The position numbers and the translations under genes were made by a program. The notes beneath the pieces are model-generated. The model was not told where the DNA came from. It saw only the letters and a program-made list of their open reading frames with translations, and ran no database searches. This document shows, piece after piece, positions 8,891 through 18,036 of a stretch of DNA of 64,000 bases (the stretch's first letter is position 1; every line of letters begins with the position of its first letter). This DNA is from Bedellia somnulentella (Eukaryota; Arthropoda; Insecta; Lepidoptera; Bedelliidae), in assembly GCA_963576735.1 (NCBI GenBank), contig OY755197.1:12501-76500 (forward strand). The letters run 5' to 3'.

Positions 8891-11800
8891 TCAAGGGTTC
8901 CTGGCACCGCGGCGACGACGGCCCCTTCTGGTGGGGTCCGCCAACTCCCTCTCTCGTTCGGCGGCCTCCTTTGCAAGCATGACTCGTTCGCAAAAGGAGG
9001 CCGCCGCCGCCCACGCATCGGGTCTCTCCACCATAGCCGCGACCACGGCCGGCAGAGAGAGATCCGGGCCGATGACCGCCCGGAGTGCTGCCCTCTCTTC
9101 ATCCCACGCTGGGCACACTTCTAATGTGTGTTGTGCCGTCTCCTCGGGGCAATTTAGGCAGTGGTGGCAACGAGCAGCCTGCTCCTTGCCCAGCCGCCAC
9201 AGGTACTTCCCGAAGCAACCATGCCCGGAAAGGACCTGTGTAAGCCGAAAGCTCAGAGATCCGTGCTCTCGCTGCAACCACTGCGTAAAGACGGGGAGGA
9301 TCGCCTCCACCGTCCTGTGCCCCGCACTCGGCTGACCCAGCCGCAGTGCCCAGGCCTCCAGGGCAGCTGACTCGACCTCCCGTTTGTAGGCCGCAGTCTC
9401 CCGATCCGTGGGCCAGTGGCCCTGTGTCCGCCGTTCTTCACGCCAGTGGAAGGTCGACGCGAGAACTTGCGCGTCTAACTCCCACGGCTTTGAACCCGCC
9501 ATTAGGCAGGCAGCCTCTCGGGATACCGTGCGGTATCCCCTTGACGCCCTGACAGCCATGAGTCGTTGCGGCGCATGAAGAAGCGCCGCGTTTGACCCTT
9601 TCAGGGCGTCAGCCCACACTGGGGAGCCGTACATAGCCATGGACCGTACGACTCCCATATAGAGCTGCCTGCACCCGTCCCTAGGGCCCCCAAGGTTCGG
9701 CAGGAGTCTGCAGAGTGCAGCTGCCGCAACCATCAACCGGGGCCCCAGACGCTCGAAGTGAGCGCGGAACGTCCAACGGCCGTCGAGTACTAATCCAAGG
9801 TATTTCAAACTTGACTCGACGGCAATCCTCTCGCCACCCACGACGATGGCGGATTCCCCAACCGGCGGACCGTTCCGAGGACCATGGAACCACATGGCCT
9901 CGGACTTATTCAGGGCCACTTCCAGACCCAACGACCTTATTCGACGCACCACGTGCGCCACTCCCGCAGTCCCGCGGATGGCGGCCTCTCTGTAGGTCTT
10001 GCCTCGAGCCGTCACTAGGGTGTCGTCTGCATAGCAGGTGAGTTGGACACCCCAGAGGTTGGCGCCGCGTAAGACCCAGTCGTAGCCGATGTTCCACAGA
10101 AGCGGGCCCAAGACTGAGCCCTGTGGAACACCGCAAGACATTTCGCGGCGACCCCAACCCTCCCGAAGCGGATACGTAATGTACCGGTCCGACAGGTACG
10201 ACCCGAGAATCCTCCTGATGTAGGGAGGCACGTCATGGTACTTCAGTGCCTCCTCAATGCAAGACCAGGGCATGGTGTTAAAGGCGTTTTTAATGTCGAT
10301 CGAGACCGCCAACACCACCTCGCCCTGGGAGACCGCCTCGTCCGCTATTGAGCGGACCCGCAGAACCGCATGAACGGTGGAACGACAGCGCCGGAAACCG
10401 TACTGGTGGTCCGAGAGGTTCGGACCAATTTCCTCGAGGTGATTGACGATGCGGGCCGAAACCACCCGCTCCAAGAGCTTGCCCGCCTCATCAAGCAAGA
10501 CGATTGGGCGGAATGCCGAAGGCTCTATGGAGTCGGCGGGGCGCCCCTCCTTTCTCAACAAGACGAGTTTGCCCGTCTTCCACGGCTCCGGAAATACGCC
10601 TTCCTCCAGGCACGCAGAAAACAGGCCCCGAAATTTCACTTCAAGGAAGGGCTTGAGCGCCACAACCCACGCCTGCCCCGGGATTCCATCTAGACCCGGG
10701 GCTGTTTTCTTAGCTTTAAGGCGCTCGATAGCCACCGCCAACTCTGGCTCCGTCACCTCGGGAACCAGCCGGTCGTCCACCGGACGTTGCCGCTCACATA
10801 TCATCACGGGGGGCTGATGCGCCCCCCTATTCGGGAACAATGCCGAGACGACATTCTCCACCACGTGGGGCTGGAGGCTCGTCGTGAGCGGGGGAGCCCA
10901 GGGGCGAAGTCTTTGCATCGCCACTCTATAAGGGCGCCCCCATGGATCCCTATTAAGAGCCTCCCGGAGTTCTTTCCTTGACTCTTCTTTGGCCCTGATG
11001 ATAGCAATTTTCAGGGCCTTTTTCGCCTCGCGAAATACCTCCACGCGGCGGAGTTCCTCGGCCTCGTCTCGGGGTCTTCTCCTCCTCTGTCTTTTGCACC
11101 GGCGGCGTGCCACGATGCTCGCCTGTCGTAGGCTAGCAATTTCGGCAGACCACCAGTGCACTTGGCGTCTCGGAGCCATAGGCCCCACTCGGGGCATAGA
11201 CGCATCGCAAATCTCTGTGAGAGCCTCACGAAACCAGTCCACCTCAGCACGGATGTCGATTGCTGTACCAGACGGTGCCACCCAGGACTGGACAATAGCT
11301 GCCTCGACCATAACTTCTTTATCCAACCTGCTGAGGGCCCACCTGGGTCCCCCATTTGTCGACTGACCGCCTGGTAAGGTGGCTGCACGGGACGTGGAGA
11401 GGTCGTAACGGATGTATCGGTGATCCGAAAACGACTCCACGTCTGTGATGACTCTCCAGCCCTTGATAAGGGCCCAGAGACCGGGAGTTGCGAAGGTCAG
11501 ATCGACAATCGAACTCCCGTTATGCCGAATGCATGTGGGTGTCGAACCCCTATTTACAATGGCCACACCCGTGGCCGTCGCCCACTCTAGCACGACCTCG
11601 CCAAAACAATTAGTGGCCGGAGATCCCCAAGCCACAGACTTGGCATTGAAGTCTCCGGCGACCAGGACCTGACGAGGAGAGCGTTGCAGGACTGCTGCTT
11701 CTATCTCCTGCATAAACACTTCAAAGTTGGCAAGGGTTTCGTTTGGGGAAAAGTATATAGAAAAAATCACTATTTCCCCGACACGAGCTGAGACGAAACC

Positions 11801-12019
11801 CCTGCCTCTTATCACCTCTTCCAGCAGCAGTCCTGATGACTGGCTGACGGTTATCGCCGCCACGCCATCCAGGTCCGACACCCAGTTTACCCCTGAAGGG
11901 ACAAAGTATGGCTCCGAGACCACTCCTATTTGTATCAACCACTCCGCCATGCTTTGGAAGAACAGAACCTGGGCAGTGGCGCAGTGGTTGAGATTCACTT
12001 GGAGTAACCTCATAGTCAT
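8891..12019 (-). CDS. E2 ORF2: endonuclease / reverse transcriptase
   Basis: This intact ORF of about 1042 residues has the same domain order as E1 ORF2: endonuclease motifs SEPY, GDFN and SDH, reverse transcriptase with GVPQGS and YADD, and a C-terminal CHHC...H...C finger. I place the start at the ATG at 12019-12017, because it overlaps the ORF1 stop as TGATG (TGA at 12021-12019); an extended start would use TTG. With no promoter or ORF1 upstream it is probably not expressed as a normal bicistronic RNA, yet the frame is undamaged. Confidence 0.92.
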   Translation of the reverse strand: MTMRLLQVNLNHCATAQVLFFQSMAEWLIQIGVVSEPYFVPSGVNWVSDLDGVAAITVSQSSGLLLEEVIRGRGFVSARVGEIVIFSIYFSPNETLANFEVFMQEIEAAVLQRSPRQVLVAGDFNAKSVAWGSPATNCFGEVVLEWATATGVAIVNRGSTPTCIRHNGSSIVDLTFATPGLWALIKGWRVITDVESFSDHRYIRYDLSTSRAATLPGGQSTNGGPRWALSRLDKEVMVEAAIVQSWVAPSGTAIDIRAEVDWFREALTEICDASMPRVGPMAPRRQVHWWSAEIASLRQASIVARRRCKRQRRRRPRDEAEELRRVEVFREAKKALKIAIIRAKEESRKELREALNRDPWGRPYRVAMQRLRPWAPPLTTSLQPHVVENVVSALFPNRGAHQPPVMICERQRPVDDRLVPEVTEPELAVAIERLKAKKTAPGLDGIPGQAWVVALKPFLEVKFRGLFSACLEEGVFPEPWKTGKLVLLRKEGRPADSIEPSAFRPIVLLDEAGKLLERVVSARIVNHLEEIGPNLSDHQYGFRRCRSTVHAVLRVRSIADEAVSQGEVVLAVSIDIKNAFNTMPWSCIEEALKYHDVPPYIRRILGSYLSDRYITYPLREGWGRREMSCGVPQGSVLGPLLWNIGYDWVLRGANLWGVQLTCYADDTLVTARGKTYREAAIRGTAGVAHVVRRIRSLGLEVALNKSEAMWFHGPRNGPPVGESAIVVGGERIAVESSLKYLGLVLDGRWTFRAHFERLGPRLMVAAAALCRLLPNLGGPRDGCRQLYMGVVRSMAMYGSPVWADALKGSNAALLHAPQRLMAVRASRGYRTVSREAACLMAGSKPWELDAQVLASTFHWREERRTQGHWPTDRETAAYKREVESAALEAWALRLGQPSAGHRTVEAILPVFTQWLQREHGSLSFRLTQVLSGHGCFGKYLWRLGKEQAARCHHCLNCPEETAQHTLEVCPAWDEERAALRAVIGPDLSLPAVVAAMVERPDAWAAAASFCERVMLAKEAAERERELADPTRRGRRRRGARNP

Positions 12020-12092
12020 CAATTAACGACGGCTACGGGTTCCCCTTCTTCCATTTGCTCCACACTAGTAGTTGCAGGTTGCTGTGTGGACG
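12019..12092 (-). pseudogene. E2 ORF1 remnant (last ~20 codons)
   Basis: Upstream of the E2 ORF2 start, the frame ending in the TGA at 12021-12019 reads as a C-terminal tail ending MEEGEPVAVVN. It resembles the ORF1 ends of E3 (MEQGEPEIISQ) and E1. The frame closes at ~12097, where E3 sequence begins, so the rest of ORF1 has been deleted. Confidence 0.7.
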
Positions 12093-12095
12093 CCT

Positions 12096-14904
12096 ACCAA
12101 AACATCCATGCCCTGTCAGTATCTGCGTAAGCCGGAAGCTGAGAGCTCCGTGTCCCCGCTGCAACCACTGCTCGAAGACGGGGAGAATTGCCTCCACCGT
12201 CCTATGCCCGGCGCTAGGCACAGCAAGCCTTAGCGCCCAAGCCTCGAGGGCGACTGCCTGCACCTCCAAGCGGTAGGCAGCCGTTTCCTTCTGCGTGGGC
12301 CAGTGGCCCTGAGCCCGCCGTTCCTTCCGCCAGTGGAACGTCGACGCGAGGACTTTCGCGTCTAGGTCCCACGGCATCGACCCCGCCATCAGGCAGGCAG
12401 CCTCGCGAGAGACTGTGCGGTAGCCTCTCGACACCCTAGTGGCCATGAGCCTTTGCGGCGCATGAAGCAGCGCCGCGTTTGGCCCATCAAGGGCGCCATA
12501 TCGGGGCGCCGTACATGGCCATCGACCGCACGACCCCCGCATATAGCTGCCTGCAACCTGACCTGGGGCCCCCCAGGTTTGGCAGCAGCTTACAAAGAGC
12601 CGCTGCTGCCACTATCAATCTCGGCCCCAGGCGCTCAAAGTGGGCGCGGAAGGTCCAACGGCCGTCGAGAATTAAACCCAGATAATGTAGCGTTGTCTCG
12701 ACGGCAATCCTCACCCCGCCCACTACTATGGCGGAGTCCACCGGCGGGCGATTCCGAGGCCCATGAAACCACATGGCCTCGGATTTATTCAGGGCCACTT
12801 CTAGGCCCAACAGTTTGATGCGGTGCACCACCTGGGCTACGCCAGCCGTAGCCCGAATGGCGGCCTCGCGAAACGTTTTCCCTCGAGCCGTAACCAGGGT
12901 GTCATCGGCGTAACACACTACCTGGACACCCCAGAGGTTGGCGCCGCGCAGAACCCAATCATACCCGATGTTCCACAGGAGCGGGCCCAAAACAGACCCC
13001 TGCGGAACACCGCACGTAACTTCGCGACGACACCACCCCTCCCGAACCGGATAAGTGATTTGCCGGTTCGAGAGGTACGACCCGAGAATTTCCCTCAAAT
13101 AGGGAGGCACTTGGTGATAGATAAGTGCCTCCCTTATGCACGAATAGGGCAAGGTGTTGAAGGCATTCTTTATGTCCAAAGAGGTTGCCAGCACCACCTC
13201 GCCCTGCGAGACCGCCTCGTCCGCTATATCACGGACGCATTGCACCGCATCGACCGCTGAGCGGCAGCCGCGGAAGCCGAATTGCTGGTCCGATAGGTTC
13301 GGACCAGTCTCCTCCAAATGCCCGACGATGCGGGAGGACACTATCCGCTCTAAGAGCTTTCCCACCTCGTCGAGCAAAACGATGGGCCGGAACGCCGAGG
13401 GCTCAAGTGAGTCGGCGGGGCGCCCCTCCTTGCGCAACAACACCAATTTCCCCGTTCTCCAAGGCTCTGGAAACACTTTTCTCTCCAGGCACAAGGAGAA
13501 CAGATTACACATCCTTTCGGCAAGGAAGGGCTTCAGCGCCACCACCCAGGCCTGCCCCGGGATACCATCCAAGCCCGGAGCCGTCTTTTTTGCCTGGAGG
13601 CGCTTGACGGCCACCGCCAACTCTGGCTCGGTGACCTCCGGCACCACCTCTTCAGCTTCCGCAGCCGCGACATACCCGCCCATGACAGGGGCTGGATGTT
13701 CCTCTCTTGTCGGAAACAAGGCCGAGACCACACTCTCTACAACGTTGGGCTGGAGACTACTCGTTAAGGGGGGTGCCCAGGGGCGAAGCCTCTGCCTCGC
13801 CAACCTATACGGCCGCCCCCATGGATCGTTGTCGAGCGTCTCCAGCAGTTCCTTCTTTGAGGCAATTTTGGCCCTAAATACAGAGTCTTTAAGGGCCCGT
13901 TTTGCCTCTCGTAATATGTCGTAGAGGCGGTTCTCTTCGGCCTCGTTCCGACGCGCACTTCTTCTGTGGCGGGTATACTGGCGCTTTGCCGCAATGCACG
14001 CTACGCGCAACTGCGCGACTTCAGCGTTCCACCAGTACACCCGCCGTCTCGGAGCCATAGGGCCCGCGCGGGGCATCGATGCGTCGCAGATCTCTGTGAG
14101 GGCATCACGAAACCACGTCACCTCGTCGTTTAGGTCGGCAGCCCGTCCTGGACCGGTCAGCCATGACTGAACAATGGCAGCCTCAGTCATGAGCTCCTTG
14201 TCCAGTTTTCCGAGGGCCCATCTTGGTCCCCCATTAAACGACGGACCGCGAGACGGGGCGGTCTGACGGGTCGTGGAGACATCGAATCGGATGTAACGAT
14301 GATCCGAAAATGTCTCCACATCCGTGATTACCCTCCAGCCCTTAATCAGGGCCCAGAGTTCGGGAGTAGCAAAAGTCAGATCGACGATTGAACTCCCGTT
14401 GCGACGCACGCACGTGGGTGTCGATCCTCTGTTGACGACAGCTAGACCTAGAGCCGTCGCCCACTCAACTACAGCGTCGCCGAATGCATTTGCATGTGTC
14501 GCCGGGGAACCCCAAGCAACTGACTTGGCATTAAAATCCCCGGCGATCAGCACCCGACGAGGGCGGCTACGGAGAACCACTGCTTCCACATCGCTCAGCA
14601 AGACTTCGAGGTCAGCAAGCGGACGGTTGGGGGAGAAGTATAAGGAGATTGTGACTTCCTCCCCCACTAACGCCGCAACAAATCCGTGACCTCGAGTCAC
14701 ATCCCTGAGCTGCAAGCCAGCAGCCCCCGAGATGACAATAGCCGCCACGCCGTCTAAGTCCGACACCCAATTGTCCCTTGCAGGGACAAAGTATGGCTCC
14801 GAGACTAATCCAACCTTAATTGACCACTGCGCCATACTCTGTAGAAAGAGATCCTGAGCGCAGGCACAGTGATTTATATTCGCCTGTAGGAATCTCATTG
14901 CCAT
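12096..14904 (-). pseudogene. E3 ORF2 (frameshifted, C-terminally truncated)
   Basis: An intact endonuclease and reverse transcriptase region (14904 to ~12490, ~800 codons, with SEPY, GDFN, SDH and YADD) is followed by a frameshift at about 12497. Compared with E1, about five bases are missing after the MYGAPIW codons. The second frame (12542-12033) continues the conserved C-terminal region until HGCFG, then runs into E2 sequence and loses the zinc finger. The start ATG (14904-14902) overlaps the ORF1 stop as TAATG. Confidence 0.88.
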
Positions 14905-17147
14905 TATTGGCTAATGATTTCGGGCTCCCCCTGTTCCATCGGCTCGTTGATTTGAGTCAACGAGCGTGCAGGCTTGCCTTTGGGCTTCACAGAACCAGTT
15001 CCATTTTTCTTGTTTGGCCGCTTACAAGATTTGGCGCCGATACGATGATCGGCCGGTTTCTTGTCAGCGGCGCACAGAGGGCAATGAGGTTTCTCCCCAC
15101 AGTCCCTTGCCTTGTGGCCACCATTACCGCAGCGATAACAAAGATCGCTGCGGTCTTCACTAGACGGGCAGGTAGCTCTGACGTGCCCTACCTCCAAGCA
15201 TTGGAAGCATCTTAACTCCTGACGGGGCAAGATCTTGACTCGGGCTAAGCTCCAGCCTATTTGTATTTCCCCCACTTTGCTCATCAATTTAAGCGTGTTT
15301 AGGGGGCAGCGAACCCAAACGGATCCAAGGCCCCTGGGTCCATCTCTGACCTCCCCAATTTTAATATTTTCAGGAGAACAGTTCCCTGTCGCCGCGATCG
15401 CTGATATGATCTCCTGAGGCGAAACCGTATCATCCAGTTTAGTCAGTCGGAGTTCTCCGACTTTAACTGGCCTGTTTACCTTCGCCTCAGGTGGTAGAAT
15501 TTCTCGTAATCTAGCAGCCAATATATCTGCCTTAGCTGCTGAGTCTGCCCCTGGGAGTTCTATCAATCTAGCTCCCGTAACCGCTTTTCGCATTCGCAGG
15601 GACCCGATTCCCATGCCACGTAGATCTAGTTTTTGGCGAGCTTCATACATCACTTCACCAAGATTTAGTCCTTTTTCTGATGCACCATTTTCTAACGAGA
15701 TGGTCACGGCCGCTGATCCAGGAACGCGGATTCTAGGAGCAGCTTGCTTTGGTTTGCCCTTCATTTTGACCTGGTTATTAGCCGGGGCAGGAGCTGGTAA
15801 TGATTTTTTACCCCTTTTTACAACCGTGGACCATGTTTCAGTTTCTTGAGCTGTAGATGGTCCTCCTGTCTCTTTGCTGGGTGACGAACCTAGATGGGGT
15901 AAAGCCATTTGAGGCGCGACATTACAAGCAGCGTTTGGCCCTGGTCTAGGTTGAACCAGTTTGCCAGAATTGGCAGCCGTCTTCTTGCCTTTACCTTTTC
16001 CCTTGTTTTTGACCAATTGGGGACCTGGAAGAGGTAAATTTGCTGGCTGTTTGTTCCTTTCAGTTCTGCTGCTTTGAGCTTTATTGTCAGCAGCTAACGG
16101 AGGACGTATACGCTTTTCGGGTAGCAAGCGTTCCTCTAGCGCTTCCAATCTAGCGTTCATCATGGTCCCAACTTGGACCATAATAGAGCGCGTCAAGTCT
16201 TCCGTTATAACTACCGGGCTTGAAGTTGAGCGGTTATTCGTGATTTCCGCTCGGATCTCCGCCAAATCATTGCGAAGGCTAACCAATTCCGCAGCCAAAG
16301 ACTCTTTATCTGTTTTGAGTCTTTGGTTTTCCTCCTTCTGGCGCGCCAACTCTTCCTGAAGTTTGATTACTTCGCTTGACGAAGAGCATTCCTTCAAGAG
16401 TTGAGAGTGCTGTCTTATGTCCTCGGCAGTTTTCTTTAGGGCCCTTACATAATCTCCCTTAAGGTTGCCAGACTTTTTGGCGACGTTTATAATAAGAGCC
16501 ACTCCCTCTTCAACTTCTTGAGCCAGCAAGGTAGCTGTCTTCTTCTCATCGGGAATTGATGAATCCCTTTTAAGAGCGAGGGCATTTTCCCTCCTTTCCT
16601 TTCTAGCAAAATATCTATCGATTTTTTGGGATAGATCTTCTTGCTCAGAAGTTCTCTGCTCGTCCCGCAAGAATTTTTGGCGAGCTGCAGCAGCCTCCGC
16701 TCTTGCTCTTCCAATGCCAATGTACTCACCCGTGGAAGGTGGTCTACCACGGCCTCTTTTTGGTGCATTGGTTTTGCCAGTCGCAGCAGCATCAGCGCTA
16801 GTGTCTGAGTCGGAAGTACTCAGGCCGCTTCCAGCTCGTCGTTTTCTCTGGAGCTCCAACAAGGAGTTGGTGCTTTCCAAAGACATGCGAGAGCACGGTC
16901 TCTCAACGTCGTCACTTTCCGTCTCTGATAGGCGTTTGCCTTGGTCTTGTTTTCCATACGCTAGTTCGATATCCGTTATAACATTGCAGTGGTCGTTTTG
17001 ACGCGGGCCCTTAGAAGAAGGACCTGCGAGGCAGTTTTTGCCCCCCCCAGAATACGTGGGGGCGCCTCCCGCAGAAGCGGAAGGGTGGGATTCCCCCTTT
17101 CGGGGACCCACCTGGGTAATTCTCTTCAAAATTGCCGTTTTATCCAT
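14904..17147 (-). CDS. E3 ORF1: Gag-like zinc-knuckle protein
   Basis: This intact 747-residue ORF1 protein is homologous to E1 ORF1, with a nearly identical N-terminal GPRKGESHPSASAGG segment, an AT-hook-like RGRGRPP stretch, a charged coiled-coil-prone middle and three C-terminal knuckles (CFQC, CYRC and CPLC...ADHRIGAKSC). The stop is the TAA of TAATG. The middle third diverges much more than the ends. In this damaged element the protein could only act in trans. Confidence 0.9.
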   Translation of the reverse strand: MDKTAILKRITQVGPRKGESHPSASAGGAPTYSGGGKNCLAGPSSKGPRQNDHCNVITDIELAYGKQDQGKRLSETESDDVERPCSRMSLESTNSLLELQRKRRAGSGLSTSDSDTSADAAATGKTNAPKRGRGRPPSTGEYIGIGRARAEAAAARQKFLRDEQRTSEQEDLSQKIDRYFARKERRENALALKRDSSIPDEKKTATLLAQEVEEGVALIINVAKKSGNLKGDYVRALKKTAEDIRQHSQLLKECSSSSEVIKLQEELARQKEENQRLKTDKESLAAELVSLRNDLAEIRAEITNNRSTSSPVVITEDLTRSIMVQVGTMMNARLEALEERLLPEKRIRPPLAADNKAQSSRTERNKQPANLPLPGPQLVKNKGKGKGKKTAANSGKLVQPRPGPNAACNVAPQMALPHLGSSPSKETGGPSTAQETETWSTVVKRGKKSLPAPAPANNQVKMKGKPKQAAPRIRVPGSAAVTISLENGASEKGLNLGEVMYEARQKLDLRGMGIGSLRMRKAVTGARLIELPGADSAAKADILAARLREILPPEAKVNRPVKVGELRLTKLDDTVSPQEIISAIAATGNCSPENIKIGEVRDGPRGLGSVWVRCPLNTLKLMSKVGEIQIGWSLARVKILPRQELRCFQCLEVGHVRATCPSSEDRSDLCYRCGNGGHKARDCGEKPHCPLCAADKKPADHRIGAKSCKRPNKKNGTGSVKPKGKPARSLTQINEPMEQGEPEIISQ

Positions 17148-17588
17148 TTTAGGTTGTTGGTAGGCTTTACCCTCGGCCTACCATCGAGCTGCGCTCGGCA
17201 CTGGACTCCCTCCAGACATTCATCCCCTCGGCACGCTGACCTTGGGATTGGGGTAATTTTTTATAGAGGTTTTCTTCCTCGCAGCCCAGACCTCAGTGGC
17301 CTGAGCCCCCGTTCCCACCGAAGTAGACTTACGGTTTGGCCGGCAGTATCATGGAGACACTGCCGCCCCACAAAGACAGAACCTGGCCGATCGGTGCGAC
17401 ACAGACGCCAGGTTCTAACACCCGCCCCAGCCGCCCAATGTGGACAAACGCTGGGGCTAAGCCGTGCACATCAGAATGTGCCACGACTTCCCATCCGCTT
17501 ACTGCTCACTCTGAAAGCAGAGGAGAGGAACGGACTCTCGGTACATTGGCTTCACCCCGGGCTGGGTTGCCCGAGGCTACTGAGCCCC
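17148..17588 (-). promoter_or_regulatory. E3 5' leader, missing the ribozyme 5' half
   Basis: The leader is nearly identical to that of E1 over its whole length, including the GGCAGT, ACCTGGC, GCCCCAGC and GTCCGC hairpins. The 3' half of the ribozyme (P1 3' strand, P4 with CCTCGGG/CCCGGGG and the P2 3' strand) is present, but the first ~33 nt are absent, so the HDV-like fold cannot form. Confidence 0.7.
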
Positions 17589-17622
17589 CTAACCTAACCT
17601 AACCTAACCTAACCTAACCTAA

Positions 17623-17624
<2 letters not shown>
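17589..17624. repeat. Telomere remnant between E3 and E4
   Basis: About seven AACCT units lie between the damaged 5' end of E3 and the poly(A) of E4. The exact left edge is ambiguous because the last C residues of E3 merge with the repeat. Confidence 0.92.
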
Positions 17625-17654
<30 letters not shown>

Positions 17655-18036
17655 CGAGGGGGAAATCTTCAGAAAGATACCTTGCCGCATGGGGTTTACA
17701 GCAGGGTTATGTGGGATTCTTACCCACTAAAACCCCCTCGGTAGCCGGCCTCAGCGCATGCAGGAGTCATCGGGATCTCACTGAACACACCAATGACCCC
17801 CTTGCGCGTCACCTAGTAGGGTACTTCCCGTGGAATTTCCATTATTACCGCTTGCCTAGCGGTTGAGCAATATTCGGCTACAGAATATTACCCACTGCCC
17901 TGGGTCACTTTGTAGAATTAGGTCCCCTTCCTTAGTTCTGTGATCCTGTTTGTTCCTTGTTAGGCGCCTCTTACACCAAGTGGGAAAGACTGTAGGCTTA
18001 TTCTTAAACCCAGCTCTACAGGGTACAGTGAGGGTA
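17625..18036 (-). promoter_or_regulatory. E4 3' UTR with closed terminal stem
   Basis: Next to the 30-nt poly(A), CGAGGGGG (17655-17662) pairs with CCCCCTCG (17733-17740), and GTGGG (17711-17715) pairs with CCCAC (17723-17727). Relative to E1, the T-A pair of the outer stem has become A-T and the inner stem has changed on both sides. The linker CTAAAA is conserved. The remaining UTR shows nothing recognisable. Confidence 0.6.

Larger units (their letters stand above)
8478..12097 (-). mobile_element. E2: telomeric retrotransposon lacking its 5' half
   Basis: Poly(A) of 21 residues (8478-8498), a 3' UTR, an intact ORF2 and only about the last 20 codons of ORF1. Upstream of that the sequence switches at ~12087-12098 into the truncated ORF2 of E3. 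E2 is closely related to E1 (most ORF2 blocks are identical in protein sequence). The 3' UTR keeps the closing stem CGTGGGG/CCCCACG (8499-8505 with 8573-8579) and an inner GTCAG/CTGAC hairpin (8551-8555 with 8563-8567). Confidence 0.9.
12096..17588 (-). mobile_element. E3: telomeric retrotransposon, truncated at both ends
   Basis: Same family as E1 and E2. The 3' end is missing: ORF2 stops being homologous after the HGCFG motif, and the 3' UTR and poly(A) are gone, replaced by E2. The 5' end lacks about 33 bases relative to E1 and E4, starting within the P1 3' strand of the ribozyme fold (GGGGGCTCAGTAGCC) and so losing P1 5', P2 5' and P3. It is followed by telomere repeats. Confidence 0.88.
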
